Shown here one piece after another: positions 52,750 through 60,920 of a DNA stretch of 64,000 nt. The stretch is taken from the NCBI GenBank assembly GCA_965216585.1, contig CBDCGC010000003.1, forward strand, positions 1,612,001 to 1,676,000, written 5' to 3'. How positions within the stretch are numbered: the stretch's first letter is position 1; every line of letters starts with the position of its first letter. Below the pieces are notes generated by a model. It saw only the letters and a program-made list of their open reading frames with translations. It had not been told where the DNA came from and searched no databases. Both the position numbers and the translations under genes were made by a program. This DNA comes from CADEER01 sp965216585. Lineage in GTDB: Bacteria > Desulfobacterota > Binatia > HRBIN30 > CADEER01.

Positions 52750-53535
52750 TCAGAGGAAGTTCACCCCGATGCCAACGAAGACACCCACCCGATCGAGAAA
52801 ACCGAGCTGCACCGCCGAGACGCTGAAGCCGTAGCCATCGGGGTGCCGCATCTGCATGCCGACGGAGTACGGAGTGCGCTTGTAGAGAGAGCTGCGGTTG
52901 GAAACCTCCGAGATGACGAAGAGGTGTTTGGGCAGCTCGACTTCGAGGCCGCCGTAGCCGATCGATCCACGCGGATCGGGGCCACCTGACACCTCCATCC
53001 AGGTTTGTCGAAATCCACCGTGCAGGCGCAAGGCCGGCACGTGACCGTCACCATCAAAGTCGACGCGCTTGGACAGGGCGACGAACCCCGAGCGCGTCGT
53101 CGCCACTTCGTGCCCTTCGCGCACGTAGGCACCGATGCTCAACTCCGGCCACACGCCCCGATCGGCCAGAGCGCGCATGCGCACCTGTGGCCCGCCGGCG
53201 GCGAAGTCGTGACCGTCGGGCGAGATCATCTGACCGATGGCACCGATCTCCAACCAGTCGGTGACGCCGATCGACGCCAGCGCACCGTGCGCGACGACGC
53301 GATCGCCACCGATCTCGAGACCCGCGAGGCAGTATTGTGCGGTCACTTGCCCCTGCGCCAGCGTGCCCGAGGTCGGATTGAGAAACATTCCGCTCGGCCC
53401 CTCGGTGGTCAACAGACCGCGCCCGCCGCGCTCCCCCTCAACGTTGTTGGGAAACAACACCGGTACCGTCACCTCCACCGCCGACGCCGTCGATGCGAGC
53501 AGCAGACAACACGACAACACCATCCTCTTCATCAA
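52750..53535 (-). CDS. Outer-membrane beta-barrel protein
   Basis: Exported protein of 261 residues. A signal peptide (LSCCLLLASTASA) is followed by alternating-hydrophobic beta strands (LEIGAIGQMISP, VRMRALADRG, LSIGAYVREG) and a C-terminal GVFVGIGVNFL, whose final aromatic-rich strand is a BAM-complex recognition type. No specific channel or enzyme motif is recognised. It lies 4 bp before the COQ4-like gene on the same strand. Porin, transporter or structural roles are all possible. Confidence 0.78.
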   Translation of the reverse strand: MMKRMVLSCCLLLASTASAVEVTVPVLFPNNVEGERGGRGLLTTEGPSGMFLNPTSGTLAQGQVTAQYCLAGLEIGGDRVVAHGALASIGVTDWLEIGAIGQMISPDGHDFAAGGPQVRMRALADRGVWPELSIGAYVREGHEVATTRSGFVALSKRVDFDGDGHVPALRLHGGFRQTWMEVSGGPDPRGSIGYGGLEVELPKHLFVISEVSNRSSLYKRTPYSVGMQMRHPDGYGFSVSAVQLGFLDRVGVFVGIGVNFL

Positions 53536-53602
53536 ACACCTCCCGTGACACGAGCAACGAACGCGACGTCTACTAGCACGTTTTTCCGGCGGCTGCGAAA
53601 CG

Positions 53603-53962
53603 TCAGCGAAGCCGGCGATCCATGGCGCGCAGGCGCGCCACCAGAACCCGCATCACCTGAACGGCAAAAAACGGGGTTTGCTGCACCATGAACAAGAAGC
53701 GCTCTTCGTCGAGAACGGCCAGGCGGCAGCGCGTCTGCGCGACCGCGCTGGCACTTCTCGCCGAAGCGTCGATCAAGGCCATCTCGCCGAAGAACGCACC
53801 GGCGGTGACCGTTTCCAGCGTCTTGTCGTCGATGCGAATCTCGACGACTCCCTCGATCACGCCGTACATCTCGGCGCTGCCGTCACCGCGGGCGAAGATC
53901 GTCTCACCGACGCCGACCTCGACGATTTTGGGCGCGGACTCGAAGACGCGGCTCAGCTCCAT
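53603..53962 (-). CDS. Cyclic-nucleotide-binding domain protein
   Basis: Single-domain protein of 119 residues matching the cAMP/cGMP-binding (CRP-type) fold. It holds VGVGETIFARGDGSAEMYGVIEGVVEI and the phosphate-binding cassette FFGEMALIDASARSASAVAQ with the conserved Glu and Arg. No DNA-binding helix-turn-helix follows, so it is a receptor or adaptor and not a CRP regulator. It is divergent from a membrane cyclase gene 86 bp away; the pair probably makes and reads the same messenger. Confidence 0.87.
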   Translation of the reverse strand: MELSRVFESAPKIVEVGVGETIFARGDGSAEMYGVIEGVVEIRIDDKTLETVTAGAFFGEMALIDASARSASAVAQTRCRLAVLDEERFLFMVQQTPFFAVQVMRVLVARLRAMDRRLR

Positions 53963-54048
53963 GCGAAGCCCTCATAGCAGTCGCACGGCAACGGCGCGAA
54001 TCCGCCCGCCCAATGGCCGGGTGCATCGCAATGCGATAAGGGCAGCCC

Positions 54049-55401
54049 GTGCCCGCGACACCGTCCAACGGCCCCGACACCGGCGACCAACGCCTTCGAG
54101 ACTCTTTCCTCGAGGAGGAACGGCTCGGTCTGAAGCGAGGTCTGATCCTGCGATGGATCGCCATGCCGATCATCGCCGTATACGTCGTCCTCGAGAACAG
54201 CTACCCTGAAATGCTCTTCTTCGAGGCTTCCATCGCTCTCTTTCTCCTCGCCGGCTGCCTGCCCTACTGGCTCGATCAGCGCGGTCAGTACCGGCCCTGG
54301 CACCGTTATTTGTTTCCCGCCATCGATATCCTTCTCCTCGCCGTCGTCAACTTCGTTCCCAACCCACTGGCCGAGCACCCCTTCTCGCCGCAGGTTCTGA
54401 CGCGCTTCCGCAACGAGATGTACGTCTTCCTGATCATCGCCATCAACGCCTTCACCTACGAACCGCGCATCGTTCTTTGGACCGGTTTTTTCGCGTCGGT
54501 GGTTTGGGCCATCGCAACCGGCATCGTTTTCTGGTTGCCCGACTCCCTGGGCTTCATCTCCGACGCCGCCCGCGAGCAAATGACACCGGCTGAGCTCGAA
54601 CTAGCACTGATGCATCCCAAGCGCGTCGATATCGGCTTCCTCGCCCGGCAGGCTCTCCTCTTTCTGCTCAGCGCCGCCACCAGCGCCGCCTTCGTTCAAC
54701 GAACGCGCGAGCTGGTCGGCAACCACGCCCGGGCCGAGCGCGCACGCTCCAATCTCTCGCGCTATTTCTCCGCCAACATGGTCGAGGAGCTCGCCCAGCT
54801 CGACCACCCCCTCGGCGCTACGCGGCAACAAGAAGTTGCGGTTCTCTTCGCCGACATCGTTGGCTTCACGACCCTGAGCGAGAAGCTGGCACCGGCCGAT
54901 CTCGTGGCGCTGTTGCGCGGCTTTCACGGTGTCGTGCAGCACTGCGTCTTCGAAAACTCCGGCACCCTCGACAAATATCTCGGCGACGGGGTCATGGCGA
55001 CATTCGGCACTCCCGATGTCAGCCCCAACGACGCCACCAACGCCCTGCGCTGTACGCTCGACATCGAGCGGGCTCTAAAGGAGTGGGTTGCCACTTCGGG
55101 GGAACCCCTCAGGGTGTCGATCGGCGTTCACTACGGGCCGGTCGTCATCGGCGACATCGGCGGCGACCAGCGCCTCGAGTTCGCCGTGCTCGGCGATACC
55201 GTCAACGTCGCCAGCCGCATCGAAGAGCTGACCCGCGATCTCGGTGTCGCCGATCTCGTCAGCCGGGAAACGATCGATGCCGCGCGCGCCGAGAAGGCAC
55301 CGCCGGATCTCCTCGACTGTTTTCGCCATTGCGCCGAGCGCGACTTGCGCGGTCGTACGCAAACGACCGCCCTGTACACCAGCACGCCACCAGCGGGCTG
55401 A
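54049..55401 (+). CDS. Membrane class III adenylate/guanylate cyclase
   Basis: Cyclase of 450 residues. The N-terminal half has about five or six transmembrane helices, followed by a short linker and the catalytic domain from about residue 255. The metal-binding Asp is in LFADIVGFTTLSEKL, the second in DKYLGDGVMATFG, and VLGDTVNVASRIEEL gives the transition-state segment. Lys in LDKYLGD and Asp in LGDTVN are the substrate residues of adenylate, not guanylate, cyclases, so cAMP is the likely product. The start GTG 54049 is preceded by a short gap from the divergent cyclic-nucleotide-binding gene. Confidence 0.92.
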   Translation: MPATPSNGPDTGDQRLRDSFLEEERLGLKRGLILRWIAMPIIAVYVVLENSYPEMLFFEASIALFLLAGCLPYWLDQRGQYRPWHRYLFPAIDILLLAVVNFVPNPLAEHPFSPQVLTRFRNEMYVFLIIAINAFTYEPRIVLWTGFFASVVWAIATGIVFWLPDSLGFISDAAREQMTPAELELALMHPKRVDIGFLARQALLFLLSAATSAAFVQRTRELVGNHARAERARSNLSRYFSANMVEELAQLDHPLGATRQQEVAVLFADIVGFTTLSEKLAPADLVALLRGFHGVVQHCVFENSGTLDKYLGDGVMATFGTPDVSPNDATNALRCTLDIERALKEWVATSGEPLRVSIGVHYGPVVIGDIGGDQRLEFAVLGDTVNVASRIEELTRDLGVADLVSRETIDAARAEKAPPDLLDCFRHCAERDLRGRTQTTALYTSTPPAG

Positions 55402-55424
55402 TCCCCGGTTCGGATGCCACCTCG

Positions 55425-56543
55425 CTATGACCGGAAGTCCCCGCGCAGCATCCGGTCGAGCACCTCTTTGTGGTAGATCACGTCGTCGGCATCGCTCGGC
55501 CATGCAGCGCCGTTGAAATGAACCGAGCGGGCGTGGACACGCGCCATGACGATGGCGTGGCGTAGGGCGGCGTAGACTTCGTAGAAATCCATGTCGCGCG
55601 GTGCGTAGCCGCTGCGCCGTTCATACTCGGCAACGACGTCGGCGCGGCGCATGAACTCCGGCATACCCTTCATTCCCATCTTCTCGGTGATCTCCTGAAA
55701 GAAGATGTGCAGGAAGATCATCCAGCCGAGGTCGATCTCGCGCGGCCCGATTGCAGCCATCTCCCAGTCGAGCACGGCCGCGGGTGCGAAACCGTCGTAC
55801 ATGACGTTGCCGATGCGCGAATCGCCCCAGGAAATGACAGCTTCGCCCTCGCGCTGCGGCCAGTTTTCCTCGAGCCACGCAAAGGCGCGCTCGATCACCG
55901 CGAAGCTTTTCCCCTCCTGAACGAAGTCGAAATAGCGGCGCTGGTTCTCGAAGTGACGGCGCAGCGGTGTATCGCCCGGAACATCGAGCTCGAGAAACGA
56001 CGCGTCCACCGTGCCGACGTCAATGCCGTGTAGCGATACGAGAAGGCCGACACTGGCGTCCTGCAGCGCTCGCTGCTGGGCCGGCGTGGCATCGAGCAGC
56101 CAGCTCTCGATCGTGTAGGGCATGACGTCGGGCGGCACACGGCCGTCGACTCGATCCATGACGAAGAAGGGCGCGCCGAGCGGCGCCGGGTCGGTCTCCA
56201 GCCAGCGCACGCGCGGCACCGGGACGTCGCTGTGCTCCGCCACCAGGTTGAGGACGCGAAACTGCGACTCGAGATCGTAGACGGGAAAGACCGGAACGTC
56301 GCCCGTGTCGGGCTCGACACGGGCGACGAACGACGCCGCGCGCGCGGCGCCGTCTTCGTTCCAGGTAGCTTCGAAGAGCAGAGTCTCACTCGACATGCCG
56401 TTGGCCGAGGGCGACGAGAGGTCGGACACCTGCGGCTCGGCTCCGGCGCCGAGCTGGCCGGCGAGCCAGGCGCGCAGTCGCTCGCGAACGACGGTCATGT
56501 CGCGACTCGAACGAACGTTGGGAACGACATCTTGTTCAGCCAT
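55425..56543 (-). CDS. APH-family kinase (acyl-CoA-dehydrogenase-associated type)
   Basis: Aminoglycoside-phosphotransferase-fold protein of 372 residues. FVARVEPDTG and a nearby Lys-poor N-lobe precede the catalytic loop SWGDSRIGNVMYDG, with the conserved Asp and Asn, and VLDWEMAAIGPREIDLGW, the DFG-like metal Asp. This variant resembles proteins next to acyl-CoA dehydrogenases (ACAD10 type), not drug-resistance enzymes. Substrate unknown. The DapB-like gene lies 46 bp upstream on the same strand, so they likely share an operon. Confidence 0.86.
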   Translation of the reverse strand: MAEQDVVPNVRSSRDMTVVRERLRAWLAGQLGAGAEPQVSDLSSPSANGMSSETLLFEATWNEDGAARAASFVARVEPDTGDVPVFPVYDLESQFRVLNLVAEHSDVPVPRVRWLETDPAPLGAPFFVMDRVDGRVPPDVMPYTIESWLLDATPAQQRALQDASVGLLVSLHGIDVGTVDASFLELDVPGDTPLRRHFENQRRYFDFVQEGKSFAVIERAFAWLEENWPQREGEAVISWGDSRIGNVMYDGFAPAAVLDWEMAAIGPREIDLGWMIFLHIFFQEITEKMGMKGMPEFMRRADVVAEYERRSGYAPRDMDFYEVYAALRHAIVMARVHARSVHFNGAAWPSDADDVIYHKEVLDRMLRGDFRS

Positions 56544-56589
56544 TGCTGGTTTCGATCACCTCTGAGATTCGATCATCCACCTTCGCCGT

Positions 56590-57651
56590 TCAACGAAGCA
56601 AGCCGCGCACCGGCTCCAGAGGAACCGACAGTGCGTCGAGCAGGCCCGGCTGCGCCGCGCACACGTGCGGGATCGCGTTGACCACCCGGGCTGCCGCCGT
56701 GGCGTTGCCGCCGCTGGCGCGGTCTCCTTCGACCACCTCGGCCTCGATTCTCATTTCGATGTTGGGATGTCCGGTGATGCGTATCCCGTGAGCTCCCGAC
56801 CCTTCGGCATTCGGCCACTCGGGCGCCACCGCATCGTCGATGCGCGTCACGTGCTCGATGACCAACTTCGGCATTCCGTCGACGATGCCCTGCAACTCGA
56901 AGCGAAAGGCGCCGAGAGTGCCCTTCTCGAAGACACCGAGCTGGTTGGTCACCGTCTGCGCCAGCGGTCGCCGATCGACTTCCTCTCGAATGTCGTCGAG
57001 CTCGACACCGAGCCCGCGTGCCAACAGTCGTAGCACACCGCCCCACACCATCGTCGGTACGCCCGGCGAGATCATCATCGGCATGTTTTCCATCGGCTGG
57101 CCAAAGCCGACCAGATTGCGCACCGCTTCTTCGGAGTCGTAGTAGGCGTAGTTGAACCATTCGAAGGCACGGATCTCTTCGATGTCGGTGCACAACCCGG
57201 TCAGCAGCAGCGGCACGACATCGTTGATGAAACCCGGATCGATGCCGCTGACGAAGCAGGAGCTGCCACCCGACTCACAAGCCGCCTGCATACGCAGGCG
57301 CAGATCCTCGGGTGCCGAGCCGGGATCGTAGAGCGGATAGACCGACGTCGACACGACGTTGATGCCGGCGCGCAGGCAGCGCTCGACGTCGGCCAGCGCC
57401 TCATCCGGGCGAAAGTCGCCGGATGCGCAATAGGCTACGGCATCGACGCCACCGGCCAGGGCACCGTCGATGTCGCGCGTCGCCGCGACACCGCAGGGCG
57501 AGAGACCGCAGAGCTCGCCGGCATCGCGCCCCTCCTTCTCTGCGCTCGACACGATGACTCCGGCCAACTCGAGCTGCGGATTGCCGAGCACGGCGCGCAG
57601 GGCCGGCTGACCGACGTTTCCCGTTCCCCAGACCACCGTTCGATAGCTCAT
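56590..57651 (-). CDS. DapB-like NAD(P)-dependent dehydrogenase
   Basis: Rossmann-fold protein of 353 residues related to 2,4-diaminopentanoate dehydrogenase and dihydrodipicolinate reductase. The nucleotide motif is VVWGTGNVGQPALRAV at the N-terminus; CASGDFRPDEAL and INVVSTSVYPLYDP follow. The C-terminal half (GIDPGFINDVVPLLLTGLC) matches the mixed-function family. Family members act on various imine or amino substrates and in lipid degradation clusters; the reaction here is not clear. ATG 57651 begins the Rossmann strand directly. Divergent from the hot-dog protein gene. Confidence 0.85.
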   Translation of the reverse strand: MSYRTVVWGTGNVGQPALRAVLGNPQLELAGVIVSSAEKEGRDAGELCGLSPCGVAATRDIDGALAGGVDAVAYCASGDFRPDEALADVERCLRAGINVVSTSVYPLYDPGSAPEDLRLRMQAACESGGSSCFVSGIDPGFINDVVPLLLTGLCTDIEEIRAFEWFNYAYYDSEEAVRNLVGFGQPMENMPMMISPGVPTMVWGGVLRLLARGLGVELDDIREEVDRRPLAQTVTNQLGVFEKGTLGAFRFELQGIVDGMPKLVIEHVTRIDDAVAPEWPNAEGSGAHGIRITGHPNIEMRIEAEVVEGDRASGGNATAAARVVNAIPHVCAAQPGLLDALSVPLEPVRGLLR

Positions 57652-57808
57652 ACGGGGCAATGTAGCGCGCCGCCCGACTCGAGCAAATGGCAGGAAAAAC
57701 GACGGTTCGAGAAAGACGCGCCAACCCCCATCGAGCAAGGCGGGGAAACCGTGTATGTCGAGCCTTGCGGCCGCCGACTCGCAGCAGGCAGCCGGCAGGA
57801 GGGAATCA

Positions 57809-58705
57809 ATGGCGGACAACAAAGTGGATCCCGGCGTCGTCGACAAAGCGCTGAGTGACTATGAGATCGACTGGGATTGGCCGGTGACGCAGCAGATCAG
57901 CCGCGCCACCGGAGGCGAGATCACCGACGCCGCCGACGCGCCCTGGTTGATGCGTGAATCAGATCGGCCCGGGCATCCGATGATCCTCTTCAACGGCGCC
58001 CTGGTCGCCCGCAACCGCGACGAAGCGATGGACGCGTTGATCGGCGGCTACAGCATCTGGCAGGACGTCGGCCGCTGGGGTTCCGGCCACGCTTCCATCA
58101 AAGGACCGATTCCGCGCCGCGGCAGGGCGCGCGTGATGAGCCGCTTTACCGAGGTCGGCGGCACTTCCAAGGGGCACGCCCTGGTGCGCTTTGTCTTCGA
58201 GATCGACGATGCCGACAAGGGCGATCGACTGATGGACGGCTGGATGCTGCTCTTTCTCCTCGGCTGTGCGCCGGAGAACGCCGGCAAGCTGTCGCCGCCG
58301 CGTATCGCCGTACCCGAACGCACACCCGAGCACGTCGTCGAGCACGAAACGCCCACCAACGTGACCGTCGACTGGGCCCTGCCCTCTGGAGATTGGAATT
58401 CGACCCACTTCGTCACCAAGGGAACCAACCCCGCCCCACTCGTACACGGCCCGCGCAACATGGGCTTGGTGATGCACGACGCCGCCGCCGTCGCCGCCAG
58501 CGGCCGCGTCGACCGTATTGCAAGCATCACACTCGGCAGCATGCCGGCGCCGCACTACCCATCCGAGAAGAGTGAGACCAGGTTCTGGGACGAAGGAAAC
58601 GGCACTCTGTTGGGCCGCCTCGTCGTGCCAGCCGCTCAGCGAATCGACGGCGGCGATGGCGACAAGATCGTCATCGATCAAATCGAGATCGCCCTCCGCT
58701 CGTAG
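57809..58705 (+). CDS. MaoC/hot-dog hydratase-like protein
   Basis: Soluble protein of 298 residues, probably a double hot-dog fold. The segment NPAPLVHGPRNMGLVMHDAAA resembles the MaoC-type 'P..HG' helix, but the catalytic Asp-His dyad is not clear by eye. The AGGAGGG at 57797-57803 lies 5 nt before ATG 57809, which fixes the start. Neighbours (DapB-like dehydrogenase, APH-like kinase, acyl-CoA synthetase) suggest acyl-CoA chemistry. A perfect 11-bp hairpin spans its stop codon. Confidence 0.7.
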   Translation: MADNKVDPGVVDKALSDYEIDWDWPVTQQISRATGGEITDAADAPWLMRESDRPGHPMILFNGALVARNRDEAMDALIGGYSIWQDVGRWGSGHASIKGPIPRRGRARVMSRFTEVGGTSKGHALVRFVFEIDDADKGDRLMDGWMLLFLLGCAPENAGKLSPPRIAVPERTPEHVVEHETPTNVTVDWALPSGDWNSTHFVTKGTNPAPLVHGPRNMGLVMHDAAAVAASGRVDRIASITLGSMPAPHYPSEKSETRFWDEGNGTLLGRLVVPAAQRIDGGDGDKIVIDQIEIALRS

Positions 58706-58721
58706 GCCGTCGAGCGGAGGG
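58692..58721. terminator. Stem-loop over the stop codon, convergent genes
   Basis: A perfect 11-bp stem (58692-58702 with 58711-58721) holds the TAG of the hydratase-like gene in its 8-nt loop. It sits 5 bp before the convergent SulP-gene stop. No T-tract follows either way, so it may only stabilise or pause transcripts. Confidence 0.4.
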
Positions 58722-58725
58722 AGTC

Positions 58726-60789
58726 TCAGGCAGATCGCTTCTCGAAGAGATAGTTGATTGCCTCGGCTTCTTCGCTGTGCAGCAGGGCGTACACTTCGGC
58801 GCGGGTCTTGGCGCCGAGGATGGACTCGCGCAGGTCGGGGGCTGCCATGAAGAGGCGAGCAAAGGCGCCGAGCACGGCGAGATGGTGCGAAGCCTCCGAA
58901 TCGGGGGTCCCGAGTAAGACGATACAGCGTACGGGTTCGCCGTCCGGCGCACCAAAGTCCCAACCATTCTTCGAGATCGCCATGACACCACTGAGCGGCA
59001 GACCTTCGTCGAGCGTGCCGTGCGGAATCATCAACCCCTGACCAATACAGGTGGAGCTTTCGCGCTCGCGCGCTACTGCGGAAGCAACGATGGTGTTGGG
59101 CCGAATGCCGAGACCGTTGGCCGCCACCAGGTGCCGGGACAACTTTTCGATCGCGTCCCATTTATCGCTGAACGCCGGCTCGACCAAGATGCATTCCGGC
59201 GTCAGGAAGTCGAGCAGGTGCTCTTCGACCTCCGCCTCGCTCTCGCTCTGCTCCGGCGCCGAGTCGATGTTCTTGGCGTGATAGCGCCGGTGCAGCGTAT
59301 TCCACTGCACGCGCACGGGCGCGCGCTCTTTGAGTCGGTCGCGTTCCCATCGCTCGAGCAAGTCGAGCACGGCGTGGTCGATGTACTCGAGGTCCTCCAC
59401 GTGCAAGTGCACTTCGCGATCGGTCGGCATCGACTCGAGCGCCGCTGCGAGACGCGGCAACCGAAAGAAGGACGCGGCGCCGCGCAAGTGCAGGTGAATG
59501 CGTTGGCTGTCGGCATCGTCTTCGACGTCGATGTCGAGGCGGTGAAAGCTCTGGCCACCCGAGTAGATGAGCTTGGCCGCCGCCAGGGCGATGCCGAAGA
59601 GGATCCCAGTGAGAAGATTGATGACGACGATCGTGACGACGGTAGCAACGAAGATGAAGATCTCGCTGCGGCCGTATTGACGCAACTCCGCCAGAGGCCG
59701 CGTCCGCACCAGCTTGAAGCCGATGTGTACGAGCAGTGCCGCAAGACTCGCGGTCGGCACGACCTCGAGGGCGCGCGGCGCGATTAGCATGGCGAGCAGG
59801 ATCCACGTGCCGAGCATCAACACAGAAGTGCGCGACTTGGCACCGGCCTGCACGTTGGCCGTGCTGCGCGTGATGACGCCCGTCGTCGGCAGCGCCCCCA
59901 CCAATCCGCAAACGGTGTTGCCCACCCCCTGGGCAAAGAGCTCCTTGTCGTAGTCGGTACGCGGCCCTTCGTGCATGCCGTCGACAGCGTTGGCACAGAG
60001 GAGGGTTTCCGCACTGGCGACAAAAGTCAGGGCGATGGCGGTTCCGAGAATCGCAGGACTGGCGAGGTTGGCAAAGTCAGCGCCGCTCGGCGGCACCAGA
60101 GCCGCCAACAACGACTCGGGCATCGTCACGTAGCGCACCGGCATGTCGCCCAGCCAAGCAGCCAGAGTCGCCGTGCCCACCGCTGCCAGCGGCGGTGGGA
60201 CATAGGAGAGCGGCCCGCGTTTGATCAAGCCAAAGACGATCATCACGCCCAGGGTCAGGAGACCGAGCTGGGCGGCCTGGAAGTGCGCCGAGCCGCCGGC
60301 CGGCGACAGCCCTTTGACGATCGCTTCCGGAATGGTGATGAGATTCTCCAGCCCACTCGCCTTGGGGCTGTCGTCGACCATGACGTGCACCTGAGCAGAG
60401 AGGATGAGGATGCCGATGCCGGCCAGCATACCGTTGATCACCGCCGGCGAGACGGCGCGAAAGATCTGTCCCAGCTTGAAGATACCCGCCGCGGCTTGCA
60501 GGATGCCCATGACGATGACGATGACCGCCAGCGCCTGTGCGCCATAGCTGTTGACGGCGTCGAGAACCATCACCGCCAGTCCGGCCGAAGGACCGCTGAT
60601 CTGCAGCGGACTGCCGGCCAGGGCGCCAATGACCAGGCCGCCGATGATCGCCGTCACCAGGCCGCTGGCCGGCGGCATCCCCGAAGCGATGGCAATACCC
60701 ATCGACAGCGGCAGGCTGATGAGAAAGACGACGATCGACGGAGCTAGCTCGCCGCGCATTCTTTCGAGAATGTCGTTGGCTGTGTTCAC
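58726..60789 (-). CDS. SulP anion transporter-STAS-PTS EIIA fusion
   Basis: Membrane protein of 687 residues with three parts. The N-terminal SulP domain (about 1-410; ISLPLSMGIAIASGMPPASGL and AGSPLQISGPSAGLAVMV) would carry sulfate, bicarbonate or another anion. A STAS domain (about 440-525; HVEDLEYIDHAVLDLLERW) is a standard regulator. The C-terminal PTS EIIA(Ntr)-type domain (about 530-680) holds the phosphorylatable His 590 in GQGLMIPHGTLDEGL. This suggests the transporter is switched by the PTS phosphate chain. ptsP is in the same window; no NPr is seen. Confidence 0.88.
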   Translation of the reverse strand: MNTANDILERMRGELAPSIVVFLISLPLSMGIAIASGMPPASGLVTAIIGGLVIGALAGSPLQISGPSAGLAVMVLDAVNSYGAQALAVIVIVMGILQAAAGIFKLGQIFRAVSPAVINGMLAGIGILILSAQVHVMVDDSPKASGLENLITIPEAIVKGLSPAGGSAHFQAAQLGLLTLGVMIVFGLIKRGPLSYVPPPLAAVGTATLAAWLGDMPVRYVTMPESLLAALVPPSGADFANLASPAILGTAIALTFVASAETLLCANAVDGMHEGPRTDYDKELFAQGVGNTVCGLVGALPTTGVITRSTANVQAGAKSRTSVLMLGTWILLAMLIAPRALEVVPTASLAALLVHIGFKLVRTRPLAELRQYGRSEIFIFVATVVTIVVINLLTGILFGIALAAAKLIYSGGQSFHRLDIDVEDDADSQRIHLHLRGAASFFRLPRLAAALESMPTDREVHLHVEDLEYIDHAVLDLLERWERDRLKERAPVRVQWNTLHRRYHAKNIDSAPEQSESEAEVEEHLLDFLTPECILVEPAFSDKWDAIEKLSRHLVAANGLGIRPNTIVASAVARERESSTCIGQGLMIPHGTLDEGLPLSGVMAISKNGWDFGAPDGEPVRCIVLLGTPDSEASHHLAVLGAFARLFMAAPDLRESILGAKTRAEVYALLHSEEAEAINYLFEKRSA

Positions 60790-60920
60790 GGGCTCCTAGC
60801 TCGTAGTGGCCCCAGCCGAAGCGCGCAAGAGCCAGCGTGTTCGACCTCACCCCGCGCCCCGGCGTCCGCCGATCGCGCCGGCGCGCTACACCAGCGGCGT
60901 CGCCGTGCTAGAGACATTGC

